A stretch of 64,000 nt of DNA from contig NZ_MVIJ01000031.1 in NCBI RefSeq assembly GCF_002086735.1, positions 1-64,000 of the forward strand, written 5' to 3'. The position numbers and the translations under genes were made by a program. Position 1 is the stretch's first letter; each line of letters starts with the position of its first letter. This document shows positions 53,601 to 61,391 of the stretch, piece by piece. The notes beneath the pieces were generated by a model, which did not search any database, was not told where the DNA came from, and worked only from the letters and a program-made list of their open reading frames with translations. This DNA is from Mycobacterium scrofulaceum (GTDB taxonomy: Bacteria; Actinomycetota; Actinomycetes; Mycobacteriales; Mycobacteriaceae).

Positions 53601-54674
53601 TTAGTCGCCTTCGACCAAGGCCGACGCCGACCGCAGGTGCGTGATCGCGTCACGGACGATCGCATCGATCAGCTCGGCGCACGACGGCAGGTCCTCCAGG
53701 ATGCCGGCCACCTGGCCCGACGCGAGCACCCCGGCCTCGGTGTTGCCCTCGACCAGCCCGGCCTTCAACAGCATCGGGGTGTTGGCCGCCATGACCACCT
53801 GCGACCAGGTCAGCTCCTTGCCGTGGCGCATGGCCATGCCGTCGCGGATCATCGACCGCCACGTCATCTGCGACATGTGCTTGAACTTCGCCGCATTACG
53901 CACGGCCGCGGTGAGACCCCTTACCGGCGATCCGCTTTCCAGTCGCTCGACCAGCCCGGTGCGCAGCACGCGGTGCGGCATCCCGTCGACGCGCGTGGTG
54001 ACCACGGTGCCGTCCAGCGCCGCGTCCAGGTAGCGCCGCTTGACCGAGTCGGGCACGGTCGAATCGGAGGTCAGCAGGAAGCGCGTGCCCATCGCCACGC
54101 CGGCGGCACCGTAGCTCAACGCGGCCGCGAGCCCGCGCCCGTCGAAGAACCCGCCCGCCGCGATCACCGGGATGCCGGTGCCCGCCACGGCGTCCAGCAC
54201 CGACGGCAGCAGCAGCGTCGTGGCGACCGGGCCGGTGTGGCCGCCGCCCTCGCCGCCCTGCACGATCATCGCGTCGGCGCCCCAGGCCGCGACCTTGCGC
54301 GCGTGCTTGGCGGCGCCGATCGACGGGATGACCACGGCGCCAGCCTCTTTCAGCCTCGCGATCAGCTCCTGCTTGGGCGCCAGGGCGAACGACGCCACCT
54401 TCACGCCCTCGCGGATCATCAGGTCGACGCGGTCGCCGGCGTCCGCGGCGTCGGCGCGGATGTTCACGCCGAACGGCTTGTCGGTGGCGGCCTTGACCTT
54501 GCCGATGGCCGTCGCCAGCTCGTCGAGCGTCATGGTGGCCGAGGCCAGGATGCCCAGCCCGCCCGCGTTGGCGGTGGCGGCCACCAGGCGGGCGCCGGCC
54601 ACCCAGCCCATCCCGGTTTGCACCACCGGATGCTCGACGCCGACCAGCTCGGTCAGCGGCGTGCGCAGCTTCAC
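53601..54674 (-). CDS. ipdC: IpdC, FMN-dependent oxidoreductase of ring C/D degradation
   Basis: A 357-residue nitronate-monooxygenase-fold (TIM barrel, FMN) protein. The FMN/phosphate segments are AKHARKVAAWGADAMIVQGGEGGGH and VIAAGGFFDGRGLAAALSYGA, cut here into known family blocks. IpdC acts on the 5-oxo-HIP-CoA intermediate to introduce unsaturation in known species. The GTG start overlaps the ipdB stop by four bases. Confidence 0.9.
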   Translation of the reverse strand: MKLRTPLTELVGVEHPVVQTGMGWVAGARLVAATANAGGLGILASATMTLDELATAIGKVKAATDKPFGVNIRADAADAGDRVDLMIREGVKVASFALAPKQELIARLKEAGAVVIPSIGAAKHARKVAAWGADAMIVQGGEGGGHTGPVATTLLLPSVLDAVAGTGIPVIAAGGFFDGRGLAAALSYGAAGVAMGTRFLLTSDSTVPDSVKRRYLDAALDGTVVTTRVDGMPHRVLRTGLVERLESGSPVRGLTAAVRNAAKFKHMSQMTWRSMIRDGMAMRHGKELTWSQVVMAANTPMLLKAGLVEGNTEAGVLASGQVAGILEDLPSCAELIDAIVRDAITHLRSASALVEGD

Positions 54675-55414
54675 CGTATCTCCCTGTCGCGCAACGACTT
54701 CGGATCGATCACCTCGCGCATCAGGCGGAGTTCCTCGTCGGACGGCAGCCGGGTCTCGACGGCGTCGTCCACGCCGTGCACCTCGAACGAGGTGGCCTCG
54801 CGGACGTCGTCGGGCGCCACCCCGGGATGCAGCGACAGCGCGCGCATCGTGTGGTCGGGGCCGCCGAAGTCGAACACACCCAGGTTGGAGACGACCCGGT
54901 AGGGGTTGGCGAACCGGAACGCCGGGTTGTCCGGGTCGATCTTGTCCCAGCCGATGCCGCAGACCACGTCGACGGCCTCGCAGAACACCCGCTTCGAGTG
55001 GTTGCCCACCCAGTAGCTGGTGGCGTGATTGATGGCGTTGCCGGGCGCGCCGCGCAGCCCGAACATCTGCCGGGTCGGGCGTTGCAGCGGGCCGAACGCC
55101 GAGATGTTCTGATTGCCGAAGCGGTCAACCTGGTTGGCGCCCATCACCACGTGTCGCCGCCCCCACGCCAGCGTCTCGAACACCCGGCCGAACGGCATCC
55201 AGCCCTCGACGGGTCCGGCTTTGCCCAGCGCGGGGGTGTCGGCCAGCAGCTGCGCCTCGCCGTCGGTGAGCACGATGTCGGGGGAGAAGGTCAACCGCGC
55301 CAGCCGGGCCCCGACCGAGGCCATGTTGGTCATCGGGCTGATCATGATTTCGCCCGCGTCCCGGAACAATTCGGCGCAGGCGACTGCGCACACTTCGGCG
55401 CGGGTGCTGCTCAC
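54671..55414 (-). CDS. ipdB: IpdB, beta subunit of COCHEA-CoA hydrolase
   Basis: A 247-residue class I CoA-transferase-like subunit. With IpdA it hydrolyses the last steroid ring (ring C) in COCHEA-CoA; it is not a true CoA transferase. The VMGANQVDRFGNQN and GAPGNAINHATSYWVGNHS segments belong to the fold. It overlaps ipdA by four bases and ipdC by four. Confidence 0.92.
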   Translation of the reverse strand: MSSTRAEVCAVACAELFRDAGEIMISPMTNMASVGARLARLTFSPDIVLTDGEAQLLADTPALGKAGPVEGWMPFGRVFETLAWGRRHVVMGANQVDRFGNQNISAFGPLQRPTRQMFGLRGAPGNAINHATSYWVGNHSKRVFCEAVDVVCGIGWDKIDPDNPAFRFANPYRVVSNLGVFDFGGPDHTMRALSLHPGVAPDDVREATSFEVHGVDDAVETRLPSDEELRLMREVIDPKSLRDREIR

Positions 55415-56295
55415 TTGGCGGCCTCCTCTGCGAACGCGCGAACCGCGGCCTGGTAGTCGTCCTCGCCGCCGGACAGGTAGGTCGCGACGAACTGCCGCCA
55501 GCCCTCTTCGGTGGACGCCGCCTCGGCGTAATGCCGCTGAAACTTCTCGTCCCGGCCGTAATCCGGCGCGGCCGTAGTGAAGTGGGCGCCGCCCGGCGCC
55601 TCCACCACGGAGTCGACCATCATCCGGTTCACCAGCAACGCCTGCGGGGGAACGGCCTTGACCAGCTCCTCGGTGGAGACGACGCGCTCCACGGACAGGT
55701 AGCGCCGCTCGGCGGCCATCAGGAACAGGTCGTCGAAGTAGGGATCGATCCCGGTGTAAGCGGCATTGCCCCGGCAGTCACCGAGATTGAGGTGCACGAA
55801 GGCGGCGTCCAGGCGCAGGGCCGGCATCGCGACCAGAGTTTCGTGACCGCCGCCGGGTGCGGGGTAGGGGCTGGTCACCGTCCGCAGCTCGCCCTCCCAG
55901 AAGTCGGGCACCGAACTGCCCAGCCCGGCCCGGATCGGCAGGAACGGCAGGCGTTGCGCGGCGGCTTGCAGGCCGCAGCGCAGCATGCCCTCGTCCATCT
56001 CGCGCGCCTCGATCGCGCCGCTGGTGCGCGCCTTGGCGAACCAGGGGTCATAAAACGGCGGGGAGTCCAGCGAGACGAAGCCGTAGTAGACCCGCTTGAC
56101 CTTGCCGGCCGAGCACAGCAGTCCCAGGTCCGGCCCGCCGTAGGTGACCACCGTCAAATCCTTGACGTCGGTGCGCAGCATGGCTCGCACGAACGCCATC
56201 GGCTTGCGGCGCGAACCCCAACCGCCGATGCCGATCGTCATGCCGCTGCGAAGCTGCGCGACGGCCTCGTCGAGGGTGGTTCGCTTGTCGGTCAA
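55411..56295 (-). CDS. ipdA: IpdA, alpha subunit of COCHEA-CoA hydrolase
   Basis: A 294-residue CoA-transferase-like subunit, about the length of Rv3551. The glycine loop GMTIGIGGWGSRRKPM is the family start. Together with IpdB it opens ring C. The start is a TTG at 56295, which overlaps the echA20 stop by four bases (TTGA), so initiation probably depends on coupling. Confidence 0.92.
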   Translation of the reverse strand: MTDKRTTLDEAVAQLRSGMTIGIGGWGSRRKPMAFVRAMLRTDVKDLTVVTYGGPDLGLLCSAGKVKRVYYGFVSLDSPPFYDPWFAKARTSGAIEAREMDEGMLRCGLQAAAQRLPFLPIRAGLGSSVPDFWEGELRTVTSPYPAPGGGHETLVAMPALRLDAAFVHLNLGDCRGNAAYTGIDPYFDDLFLMAAERRYLSVERVVSTEELVKAVPPQALLVNRMMVDSVVEAPGGAHFTTAAPDYGRDEKFQRHYAEAASTEEGWRQFVATYLSGGEDDYQAAVRAFAEEAAK

Positions 56296-57050
56296 GACTT
56301 CTCACCCTTCGTCGTACCCGCGAACGCGTCGCGGTGCTCGTCGGCGACACCGGCCAGATTGAGTTCGAACGTAAAGCCTTGTTCCATGCGGTAACTCGAG
56401 TTGACCCGCTGCACGTCGATGAGGTTGAGCGCTTCCTTGGCCGCGCGGATGACGCGGGTGTCCTTGGCGGCGATGTCGCGGGCAACTCGCAACGCGGCCT
56501 CGTCGAGTTGGTCGCGCGGCACCACCTCGTGCACCGAACCGAAGTGGTGCAGGGTGGCGGCGTCCACGGTGGCGGCGGTGAAGAACAGCCGCCGCATCAG
56601 GTGCTGAGGCACCAGCCGGGACAGGTGGGTGGCCGCGCCCAGGGCGCCGCGCTCCACCTCGGGCAGCCCGAAGGTGGCGTCGTCGGAGGCGACGATGACG
56701 TCGGAGTTGCCGACCAGCCCGATGCCGCCGCCGACGCAGAACCCGTTCACGGCGGCGACGACCGGTACCGCGCACTCATACACCGCGCGGAAGGCGGCGA
56801 AGCAACCGCGGTTGGCGTCGATCAGCGCGGTGAATCCCTCGGTGCGCTGCATCTCCTTGATGTCGACCCCGGCGTTGAAGCCGCGGCCCTCCGCCCGCAG
56901 GATGACGACGTGGGTCTCGGGGTCGTGGCCGGCGGCCGTGATCACGTCGGCCAGCTCGAACCAGCCGCGCGACGGGATGGCGTTGACCGGGGGAAAGTCG
57001 ACGGTGACCGCGACGATGCCCGGCTCGGGGGTGGTGGATGTGATGGGCAA
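56292..57050 (-). CDS. echA20: EchA20, crotonase-fold ring D hydrolase
   Basis: A 252-residue crotonase-family protein nearly identical to Rv3550. It opens ring D of the HIEC-CoA intermediate. Oxyanion-hole and active-site regions are GRGFNAGVDIKEM and GLVGNSDVIVASDDATFGLPE. The start is a TTG at 57050, preceded by AAGGAAG. It is the first gene of echA20-ipdA-ipdB-ipdC, with a KstR2 operator 30 bases upstream. Confidence 0.93.
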   Translation of the reverse strand: MPITSTTPEPGIVAVTVDFPPVNAIPSRGWFELADVITAAGHDPETHVVILRAEGRGFNAGVDIKEMQRTEGFTALIDANRGCFAAFRAVYECAVPVVAAVNGFCVGGGIGLVGNSDVIVASDDATFGLPEVERGALGAATHLSRLVPQHLMRRLFFTAATVDAATLHHFGSVHEVVPRDQLDEAALRVARDIAAKDTRVIRAAKEALNLIDVQRVNSSYRMEQGFTFELNLAGVADEHRDAFAGTTKGEKS

Positions 57051-57079
57051 GGTGCCACTTCCTTGTGGGGTAACTACCT

Positions 57080-57095
57080 AAGCAAGCACTTGCTT
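57080..57095. promoter_or_regulatory. KstR2 operator between echA20 and Rv3549c-like SDR
   Basis: AAGCAAGCACTTGCTT is a perfect palindrome apart from its centre and fits the KstR2 consensus fully (core 57081-57094). Of the three KstR2 sites in the window it has the longest symmetry. Confidence 0.93.
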
Positions 57096-57097
57096 GG

Positions 57098-57103
57098 TAC
57101 GCT
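57098..57103 (+). promoter_or_regulatory. Putative -10 (TACGCT), leaderless SDR gene
   Basis: TACGCT is followed by six bases and the GTG at 57110. The KstR2 operator ends two bases before the hexamer. Confidence 0.55.
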
Positions 57104-57109
57104 AGCACA

Positions 57110-57895
57110 GTGACTCGCGCCGAAGCACCCGACGCCATCAACTTGGGGCTGGCCGGGCGGGTGGTTCTGGTCACCGGCGGGGTTCGCGGGGTGGGCGCGG
57201 GGATCAGCGCGGTCTTCGCCGGGCAGGGCGCGACCGTGATCACCTGCGCGCGCAGGGCGGTCGAGGGCTTGCCGCACGAGTTCCACTCCTGCGACATCCG
57301 CGACGACGACGCCGTCAAGGCGCTGATCGACGCCGTCGTCGACAAGCACGGCCGGCTCGACGTCGTGGTCAACAACGCCGGCGGTTCGCCGTACGTGCTG
57401 ACCGCGGAGTCCAGCGCGAAGTTCAACCGCAAGATCATCGAGCTGAACCTGATTGGCGCCCTGTCGGTCTCGCAATACGCGAACGCTCACATGCAGACCC
57501 GGGACAGCGGCGGGTCGATCATCAACATCTGCAGCCTCAGTGGTCGCCGGCCGTCCCCGGGCACCGGCGCGTACGGGGCGGCCAAGGCCGGCCTGGAAAG
57601 CCTCACGCAGACCCTGGCGGTGGAGTGGGGTCCGAAGGTGCGGGTGAACGCCTGCGTGGTCGGCATGGTGGAGACCGAGCAGTCCGAACTTTTCTATGGC
57701 GACGCCGAGTCCATCGCGGCGATATCGAAGAACGTGCCGCTGGGCCGGCTGGCCAAGCCGGAGGACGTCGGTTGGGCCGCGGCCTTTTTGGCGTCGGAAG
57801 CGGCGTCCTACATCAGCGGCGCATCGCTGGAGGTGCACGGCGGCGGCGAGCCGCCGCACTACCTGGCCACCACCAACGCCAGCGCGATCAAGTAG
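57110..57895 (+). CDS. Short-chain dehydrogenase, Rv3549c-like
   Basis: A 261-residue SDR: cofactor loop VTGGVRGVGAGIS, NNAGGSPY, active-site Ser in INICSLSGR and Tyr-x3-Lys in GAYGAAKAG. It belongs to the KstR2 regulon by its operator, so it probably acts on a ring C/D intermediate, but the step is not established. Its partner SDR gene follows after 14 bases. Confidence 0.88.
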   Translation: MTRAEAPDAINLGLAGRVVLVTGGVRGVGAGISAVFAGQGATVITCARRAVEGLPHEFHSCDIRDDDAVKALIDAVVDKHGRLDVVVNNAGGSPYVLTAESSAKFNRKIIELNLIGALSVSQYANAHMQTRDSGGSIINICSLSGRRPSPGTGAYGAAKAGLESLTQTLAVEWGPKVRVNACVVGMVETEQSELFYGDAESIAAISKNVPLGRLAKPEDVGWAAAFLASEAASYISGASLEVHGGGEPPHYLATTNASAIK

Positions 57896-57909
57896 AGGAG
57901 AAACGAACA

Positions 57910-58815
57910 ATGGGAGTGGTTGACGGCCGCGTCGTCATCGTCACCGGAGCGGGCGGCGGTATCGGTCGCGCGCATGCGCTGGCCTTCGCGGCCGAAGGGG
58001 CGCGCGTGGTGGTCAACGACATCGGGGTGGGCCTGGACGGTTCACCGGCCGGCGGGGGCAGCGCCGCCCAGGGCGTGGTGGACGAAATCACCGCGGCCGG
58101 TGGGGAAGCCGTCGCCAACGGATCCAACATCGCCGACTGGAACGAAGCCGCCGGCCTGATCCGGACCGCCGTCGACACCTTCGGCGGCCTCGACGTATTG
58201 GTGAACAACGCCGGCATCGTCCGCGACAGGATGATGGCCAACACCAGCGAGGAGGAGTTCGACGCCGTCATCGCCGTGCACCTCAAGGGTCATTTCGCCA
58301 CGATGCGGCACGCCGCGTCGTACTGGCGCGGTCTGTCCAAAGAGGGCAAGACCGTCGACGCGCGGATCATCAACACCAGTTCGGGCGCCGGCCTGCAGGG
58401 CAGCGTCGGGCAGGGCAACTACAGCGCCGCCAAGGCCGGGATCGCGGCGATGACGCTGGTCGGCGCCGCCGAGATGGGCCGCTACGGCGTCACGGTCAAC
58501 GCCATCGCGCCGTCGGCCCGCACGCGCATGACCGAGACCGTCTTCGCCGACATGATGGCAACGCAGGACCAGGATTTCGACGCCATGGCGCCGGAGAACG
58601 TGTCGCCGTTGGTGGTGTGGCTGGGCAGCGCCGAATCGCGCGACGTCACCGGAAAGGTGTTCGAGGTCGAGGGCGGCAAGATCCGGGTCGCCGAGGGCTG
58701 GGCGCACGGGCCGCAGATCGACAAGGGTGCCAGGTGGGACCCCGCGGAACTGGGGCCCGTCGTCACCGACCTGCTGGCCAAGGCGCGCCCGCCGGTGCCT
58801 GTCTACGGCGCTTAG
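57910..58815 (+). CDS. Short-chain dehydrogenase, Rv3548c-like
   Basis: A 301-residue SDR close to Rv3548c. Cofactor loop VTGAGGGIGRAHA, NNAGIVRDRM, Ser in INTSSGAGLQG and Tyr in GNYSAAKAG. The longer C-terminus (EVEGGKIRVAEGWAHGP) is like that of peroxisomal-type hydroxyacyl-CoA dehydrogenases, which suggests a CoA-thioester substrate. GAGGAG at 57896-57901 precedes the ATG. It forms an operon with the previous gene. Confidence 0.88.
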   Translation: MGVVDGRVVIVTGAGGGIGRAHALAFAAEGARVVVNDIGVGLDGSPAGGGSAAQGVVDEITAAGGEAVANGSNIADWNEAAGLIRTAVDTFGGLDVLVNNAGIVRDRMMANTSEEEFDAVIAVHLKGHFATMRHAASYWRGLSKEGKTVDARIINTSSGAGLQGSVGQGNYSAAKAGIAAMTLVGAAEMGRYGVTVNAIAPSARTRMTETVFADMMATQDQDFDAMAPENVSPLVVWLGSAESRDVTGKVFEVEGGKIRVAEGWAHGPQIDKGARWDPAELGPVVTDLLAKARPPVPVYGA

Positions 58816-59119
58816 GGCGAGCCCCGCAAGCGCGGTGACGAGGTCGGCGAAGACTGCGCCGCGGTTTCCTGCGACTGGATATCGTCGACGCCCAAATCTC
58901 TTCGATGCCGATGTATTTCAGCACCAGCGCCAAATCGGACGCCTGGATCTCACCCGTGTCGGTGAGGGGCTGCCCGGGAATCATGGCGTTGATCGCCGTG
59001 ATGTCGCCGGACTCGCCGTGCCGAATGAAGTCCAACACGATCGACTCGTCGTCGGTCGAGGCTGGCGCTGGCCCCTTAGCCCATAAGCGTTTCGGCACTA
59101 GGCCAACCACAAACCACAC
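58816..59119 (-). pseudogene. Remnant of a histidine phosphatase-family gene
   Basis: Reading leftward, the frame from about 59070 gives IVLDFIRHGESGDI with the family's RHG motif, then PLTDTGEIQASDLALVLKY. After EEIWASTIS the sense moves to a second frame (QSQETAA) and again to a third (VFADLVTALAG). The second catalytic histidine region is absent. So it looks like a decayed phosphoglycerate mutase-like protein cut short and frameshifted. It has lower GC than its neighbours. Confidence 0.65.
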
Positions 59120-59247
59120 CCCTGCTCCGGCCGATCATCAGCGACCTCGCGGCTACCGCGATCGGTCGTCAGCCGCTAACTTTCTCGCTGGACTGACCGA
59201 TGGAGGTCTGCTTGTTGTTGTAGTTGACCGTGCACTTCACCGTTGTC

Positions 59248-60045
59248 TCATAGCTGGTGCCCAGGGGGGGGCCACAACATGTCAGTAATCGCACCGGTGC
59301 TGTTCGCAGCGACGTCGATGCTTCTATCGACCTCTTGCGGCCCGAATCCACCGGATTTCGTGGCGGTGTAGCTGCATTTGGCGGGCAGACTGGAATTGTT
59401 GGTGATAGCCACGCGGGCATTGAGTCCATTCCGTGAGATGTTCACCGCGACGGCGTTCGTCGGCGCGCCGCACTGCTGGCCGGCTGGGACGGTGTCCGTC
59501 ACCGAACCGGCCGGGCATTTCACCGGCGCTGCCGGAGCCGGCGCTGCGGCGCAATTCGAGCCGGGAGGAAGAGTCTTTCCCGCGTCCGGTCCACCGGTGC
59601 ATCGCACGGGCGCCGGCGCGGGCGCGGGTGCGGGCGGTGCCGCCGCCGCAGGCGGCACATACGTATAGTCCGACCAGGCGCCGCAATCATCCGTACCCGG
59701 GAAGTGTTTGCGGCAGCCCTGGATCGAGAAGGTTTGCGGCTTCGTACTTGCAGGGATAGTAAAGGACGCGGTGTTGTCGCACCCCTTGCTGAGCTCGGGT
59801 TGCATGAAATAACCCAGGCCGTTGAGATGGATCACATCCCCAGCCTCATCTCCGTGCACGCGCGGGCACCCGGAAACGATGCAGGTCGGTTCGTGCGGAC
59901 CGTTGGGCGTACAGGTCACGCTGTATCCATTCGGCAGCGTGTCGGCGCTGGCGGTTGGCACCATCGACGGTGTGGCATCGGCGATTCCGAACAGACAGGC
60001 CGTGGCGACCAGGACCCCGAAACGTTTCGTCATTTGTTTAGCCAC
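59248..60045 (-). CDS. Secreted Cys-rich protein, C-terminus cut by a poly-G frameshift
   Basis: A 265-residue exported protein. The signal peptide ends near TASADT; a cysteine-rich first domain (SVTCTPNG, CIVSGCPRVHGDE), a Pro/Ala linker (about 130-150) and a C-terminal beta domain (NNSSLPAKCSYTATKSGGFG) follow. The frame ends GHQL just after eight Gs (minus: eight Cs). One C fewer would extend it through TSYETTVKCTVNYNN to a stop at 59169, giving 291 residues with an extra cysteine. GTG at 60045 follows GGAAGG; ATG at 60033 is possible. Function unknown. Confidence 0.7.
   Translation of the reverse strand: MAKQMTKRFGVLVATACLFGIADATPSMVPTASADTLPNGYSVTCTPNGPHEPTCIVSGCPRVHGDEAGDVIHLNGLGYFMQPELSKGCDNTASFTIPASTKPQTFSIQGCRKHFPGTDDCGAWSDYTYVPPAAAAPPAPAPAPAPVRCTGGPDAGKTLPPGSNCAAAPAPAAPVKCPAGSVTDTVPAGQQCGAPTNAVAVNISRNGLNARVAITNNSSLPAKCSYTATKSGGFGPQEVDRSIDVAANSTGAITDMLWPPPGHQL
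59264..59271. repeat. Homopolymer of eight Gs within the secreted-protein gene
   Basis: An uninterrupted G8 tract at the point where the reading frame is lost. Such tracts slip during replication and are also a classic sequencing-error site. Confidence 0.9.
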
Positions 60046-60539
60046 GGCAGTGCCTTCCGAAATGTGTGTGGCGCAGGTTCGTCCGCGTCAGACTTTGTCC
60101 AGCCTATGGCCGCCAGGTTGGCCGGACCAATAAGGAGTTTCCCTACAAGTTCGGCCGATCCGCAGCTAACAGTGCCCGTCAAATCCATGCCGTTCCCAAG
60201 GATCGACGACCTCAGAACGAGGCGACTTACATTGGCCTGGCATCGACGACGGTCGGCACGGTGGAATACATGAAACAGCCGGGAGCGGCGGGGGCCGGGG
60301 CGACGATCGTCAATGCAGCGGACAAATACCGCTGAGCTCAGCGGCGCCCTGCCGGCTACCCGGACGGAAAGCTACATCGAAAGCGTAGCCACCTCACTTC
60401 GTCGACGTCACGGAGGCAAACCAACCGGGCGCCCAACCGGCCGCCCGTACCGCGGAATACATATGAGCGCGCGCAAAGTATTTCGTCTGGTAAGACGAGA
60501 GAACGTGGGTTGCGGAACCCGTGAATCACGTGTCTGGCG
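60046..60539. other. 494-base gap without a supported gene
   Basis: The gap lies between the secreted-protein start and the ddn stop. Frames here (for example 89 codons on the plus strand from 60066) lack a ribosome-binding site, family likeness and normal codon bias. GC is lower than in the surroundings. The only structure noted is the hairpin at 60483-60498. Confidence 0.5.
60483..60498 (-). terminator. Hairpin downstream of ddn
   Basis: TCGTCT and AGACGA form a perfect six-base-pair stem with a four-base loop. On the minus strand it comes 42 bases after the ddn stop and is followed by AATACTTT. It could end the fadA5-NTF2-ddn transcript or be an operator. Confidence 0.35.
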
Positions 60540-60992
60540 TTACGGGTCGCAGATCACGACGGGGATGACGCGATCCGTCCAAGACCGGTAGTCGTCGAAC
60601 GACGGGTACATGGCGTCGAGCTTCGGCCAGTACTCCGCGCGCTCAGCCTCGGTGGCATCGCGGGCCTGCAGTTGCAGCACCTCGTCCTTGATCTGCACGG
60701 ACACTTTGGGATTGGCCTTCAGATTGAGGTACCACAGCGGGTGCTTGTCGCTGCCGCCCTTCGATGCGACCAATACCACCCGGTTCCCTTCACGCAGGTA
60801 GAGCAGCGGGCTCACCCGCGGCTCACCGGTCTTGCGGCCCGTCGTGGTGAGCAGCGCGACGGGAGCGTTCTGGAAGGTGCCGCCGAACCTCCCGTTGCTC
60901 AGCCGGTAGATCCACGTGTTGCCCTTTGCCATCCATTTGATGATGAAGCCGACCCAGGGTGCGTTCAACGAGCGTGGCTTGGGTTTGGGCAT
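60540..60992 (-). CDS. ddn: Ddn, F420-dependent nitroreductase
   Basis: A 150-residue Ddn-type protein, close to Rv3547 in length and sequence. It uses reduced F420; in M. tuberculosis it reduces quinones and activates pretomanid and delamanid. Family blocks: PVALLTTTGRKTGEPRVSPL, ASKGGSDKHPLWYLNLKANP and SWTDRVIPVVICDP. AAGGAAA precedes the ATG. It is leftward, nine bases after the NTF2-like gene, hence probably in the KstR-controlled fadA5 operon. Confidence 0.9.
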   Translation of the reverse strand: MPKPKPRSLNAPWVGFIIKWMAKGNTWIYRLSNGRFGGTFQNAPVALLTTTGRKTGEPRVSPLLYLREGNRVVLVASKGGSDKHPLWYLNLKANPKVSVQIKDEVLQLQARDATEAERAEYWPKLDAMYPSFDDYRSWTDRVIPVVICDP

Positions 60993-61001
60993 GAGGTTTC
61001 C

Positions 61002-61388
61002 TTAACGCTGGATGAACGGTCGGAAGCGAACCTGGATGTGGTGGATCTCTGCTCTGCCGCTTGGGTTTTCGGCAGGAATCACGAACGTCTCGTCGACCCG
61101 TGCGGCCAACCGCCGACCGCCCCACGCCGCCTTGGTCAGCACGGCATACGCCGCATGCACCCGGTCGCCGTCCACCCGGTAGTCCGGCGGCGTCGCGCCC
61201 GCGATCACGCGGTACTGAGCCCCACGATTAAGGCTGCGCCGCAAGTGATTACCCGAGAACCCGTTCTTGATCCCCTGCTCGATGCGGGTGCAGCCGGCAG
61301 CGAAGGGCACGGAATCGCCGTCGTGGCTGACCAGCGCGTCGATGTAGGACTGCGCCGCGGCGATACGGCTCTCCTCCGAGACGATCAA
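61002..61388 (-). CDS. NTF2/SnoaL-like small protein between fadA5 and ddn
   Basis: A 128-residue protein with the helix-strand pattern of the NTF2-like (SnoaL, ketosteroid-isomerase fold) superfamily: EESRIAAAQSYIDALVSHD, then a curved sheet ending AEIHHIQVRFRPF. The fold assignment is from pattern, not motif. The likely start is a TTG three bases after the fadA5 stop, so it is probably co-expressed under KstR. A steroid-binding role is a guess. It is not recalled between these genes in M. tuberculosis. Confidence 0.65.
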   Translation of the reverse strand: MIVSEESRIAAAQSYIDALVSHDGDSVPFAAGCTRIEQGIKNGFSGNHLRRSLNRGAQYRVIAGATPPDYRVDGDRVHAAYAVLTKAAWGGRRLAARVDETFVIPAENPSGRAEIHHIQVRFRPFIQR

Positions 61389-61391
61389 GTG

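Noticed and set aside
60066..60335. Possible 89-codon gene in the secreted protein-ddn gap
   Set aside because: No ribosome-binding site, unusual composition and no family likeness. It may be remnant coding sequence, but it cannot be supported.
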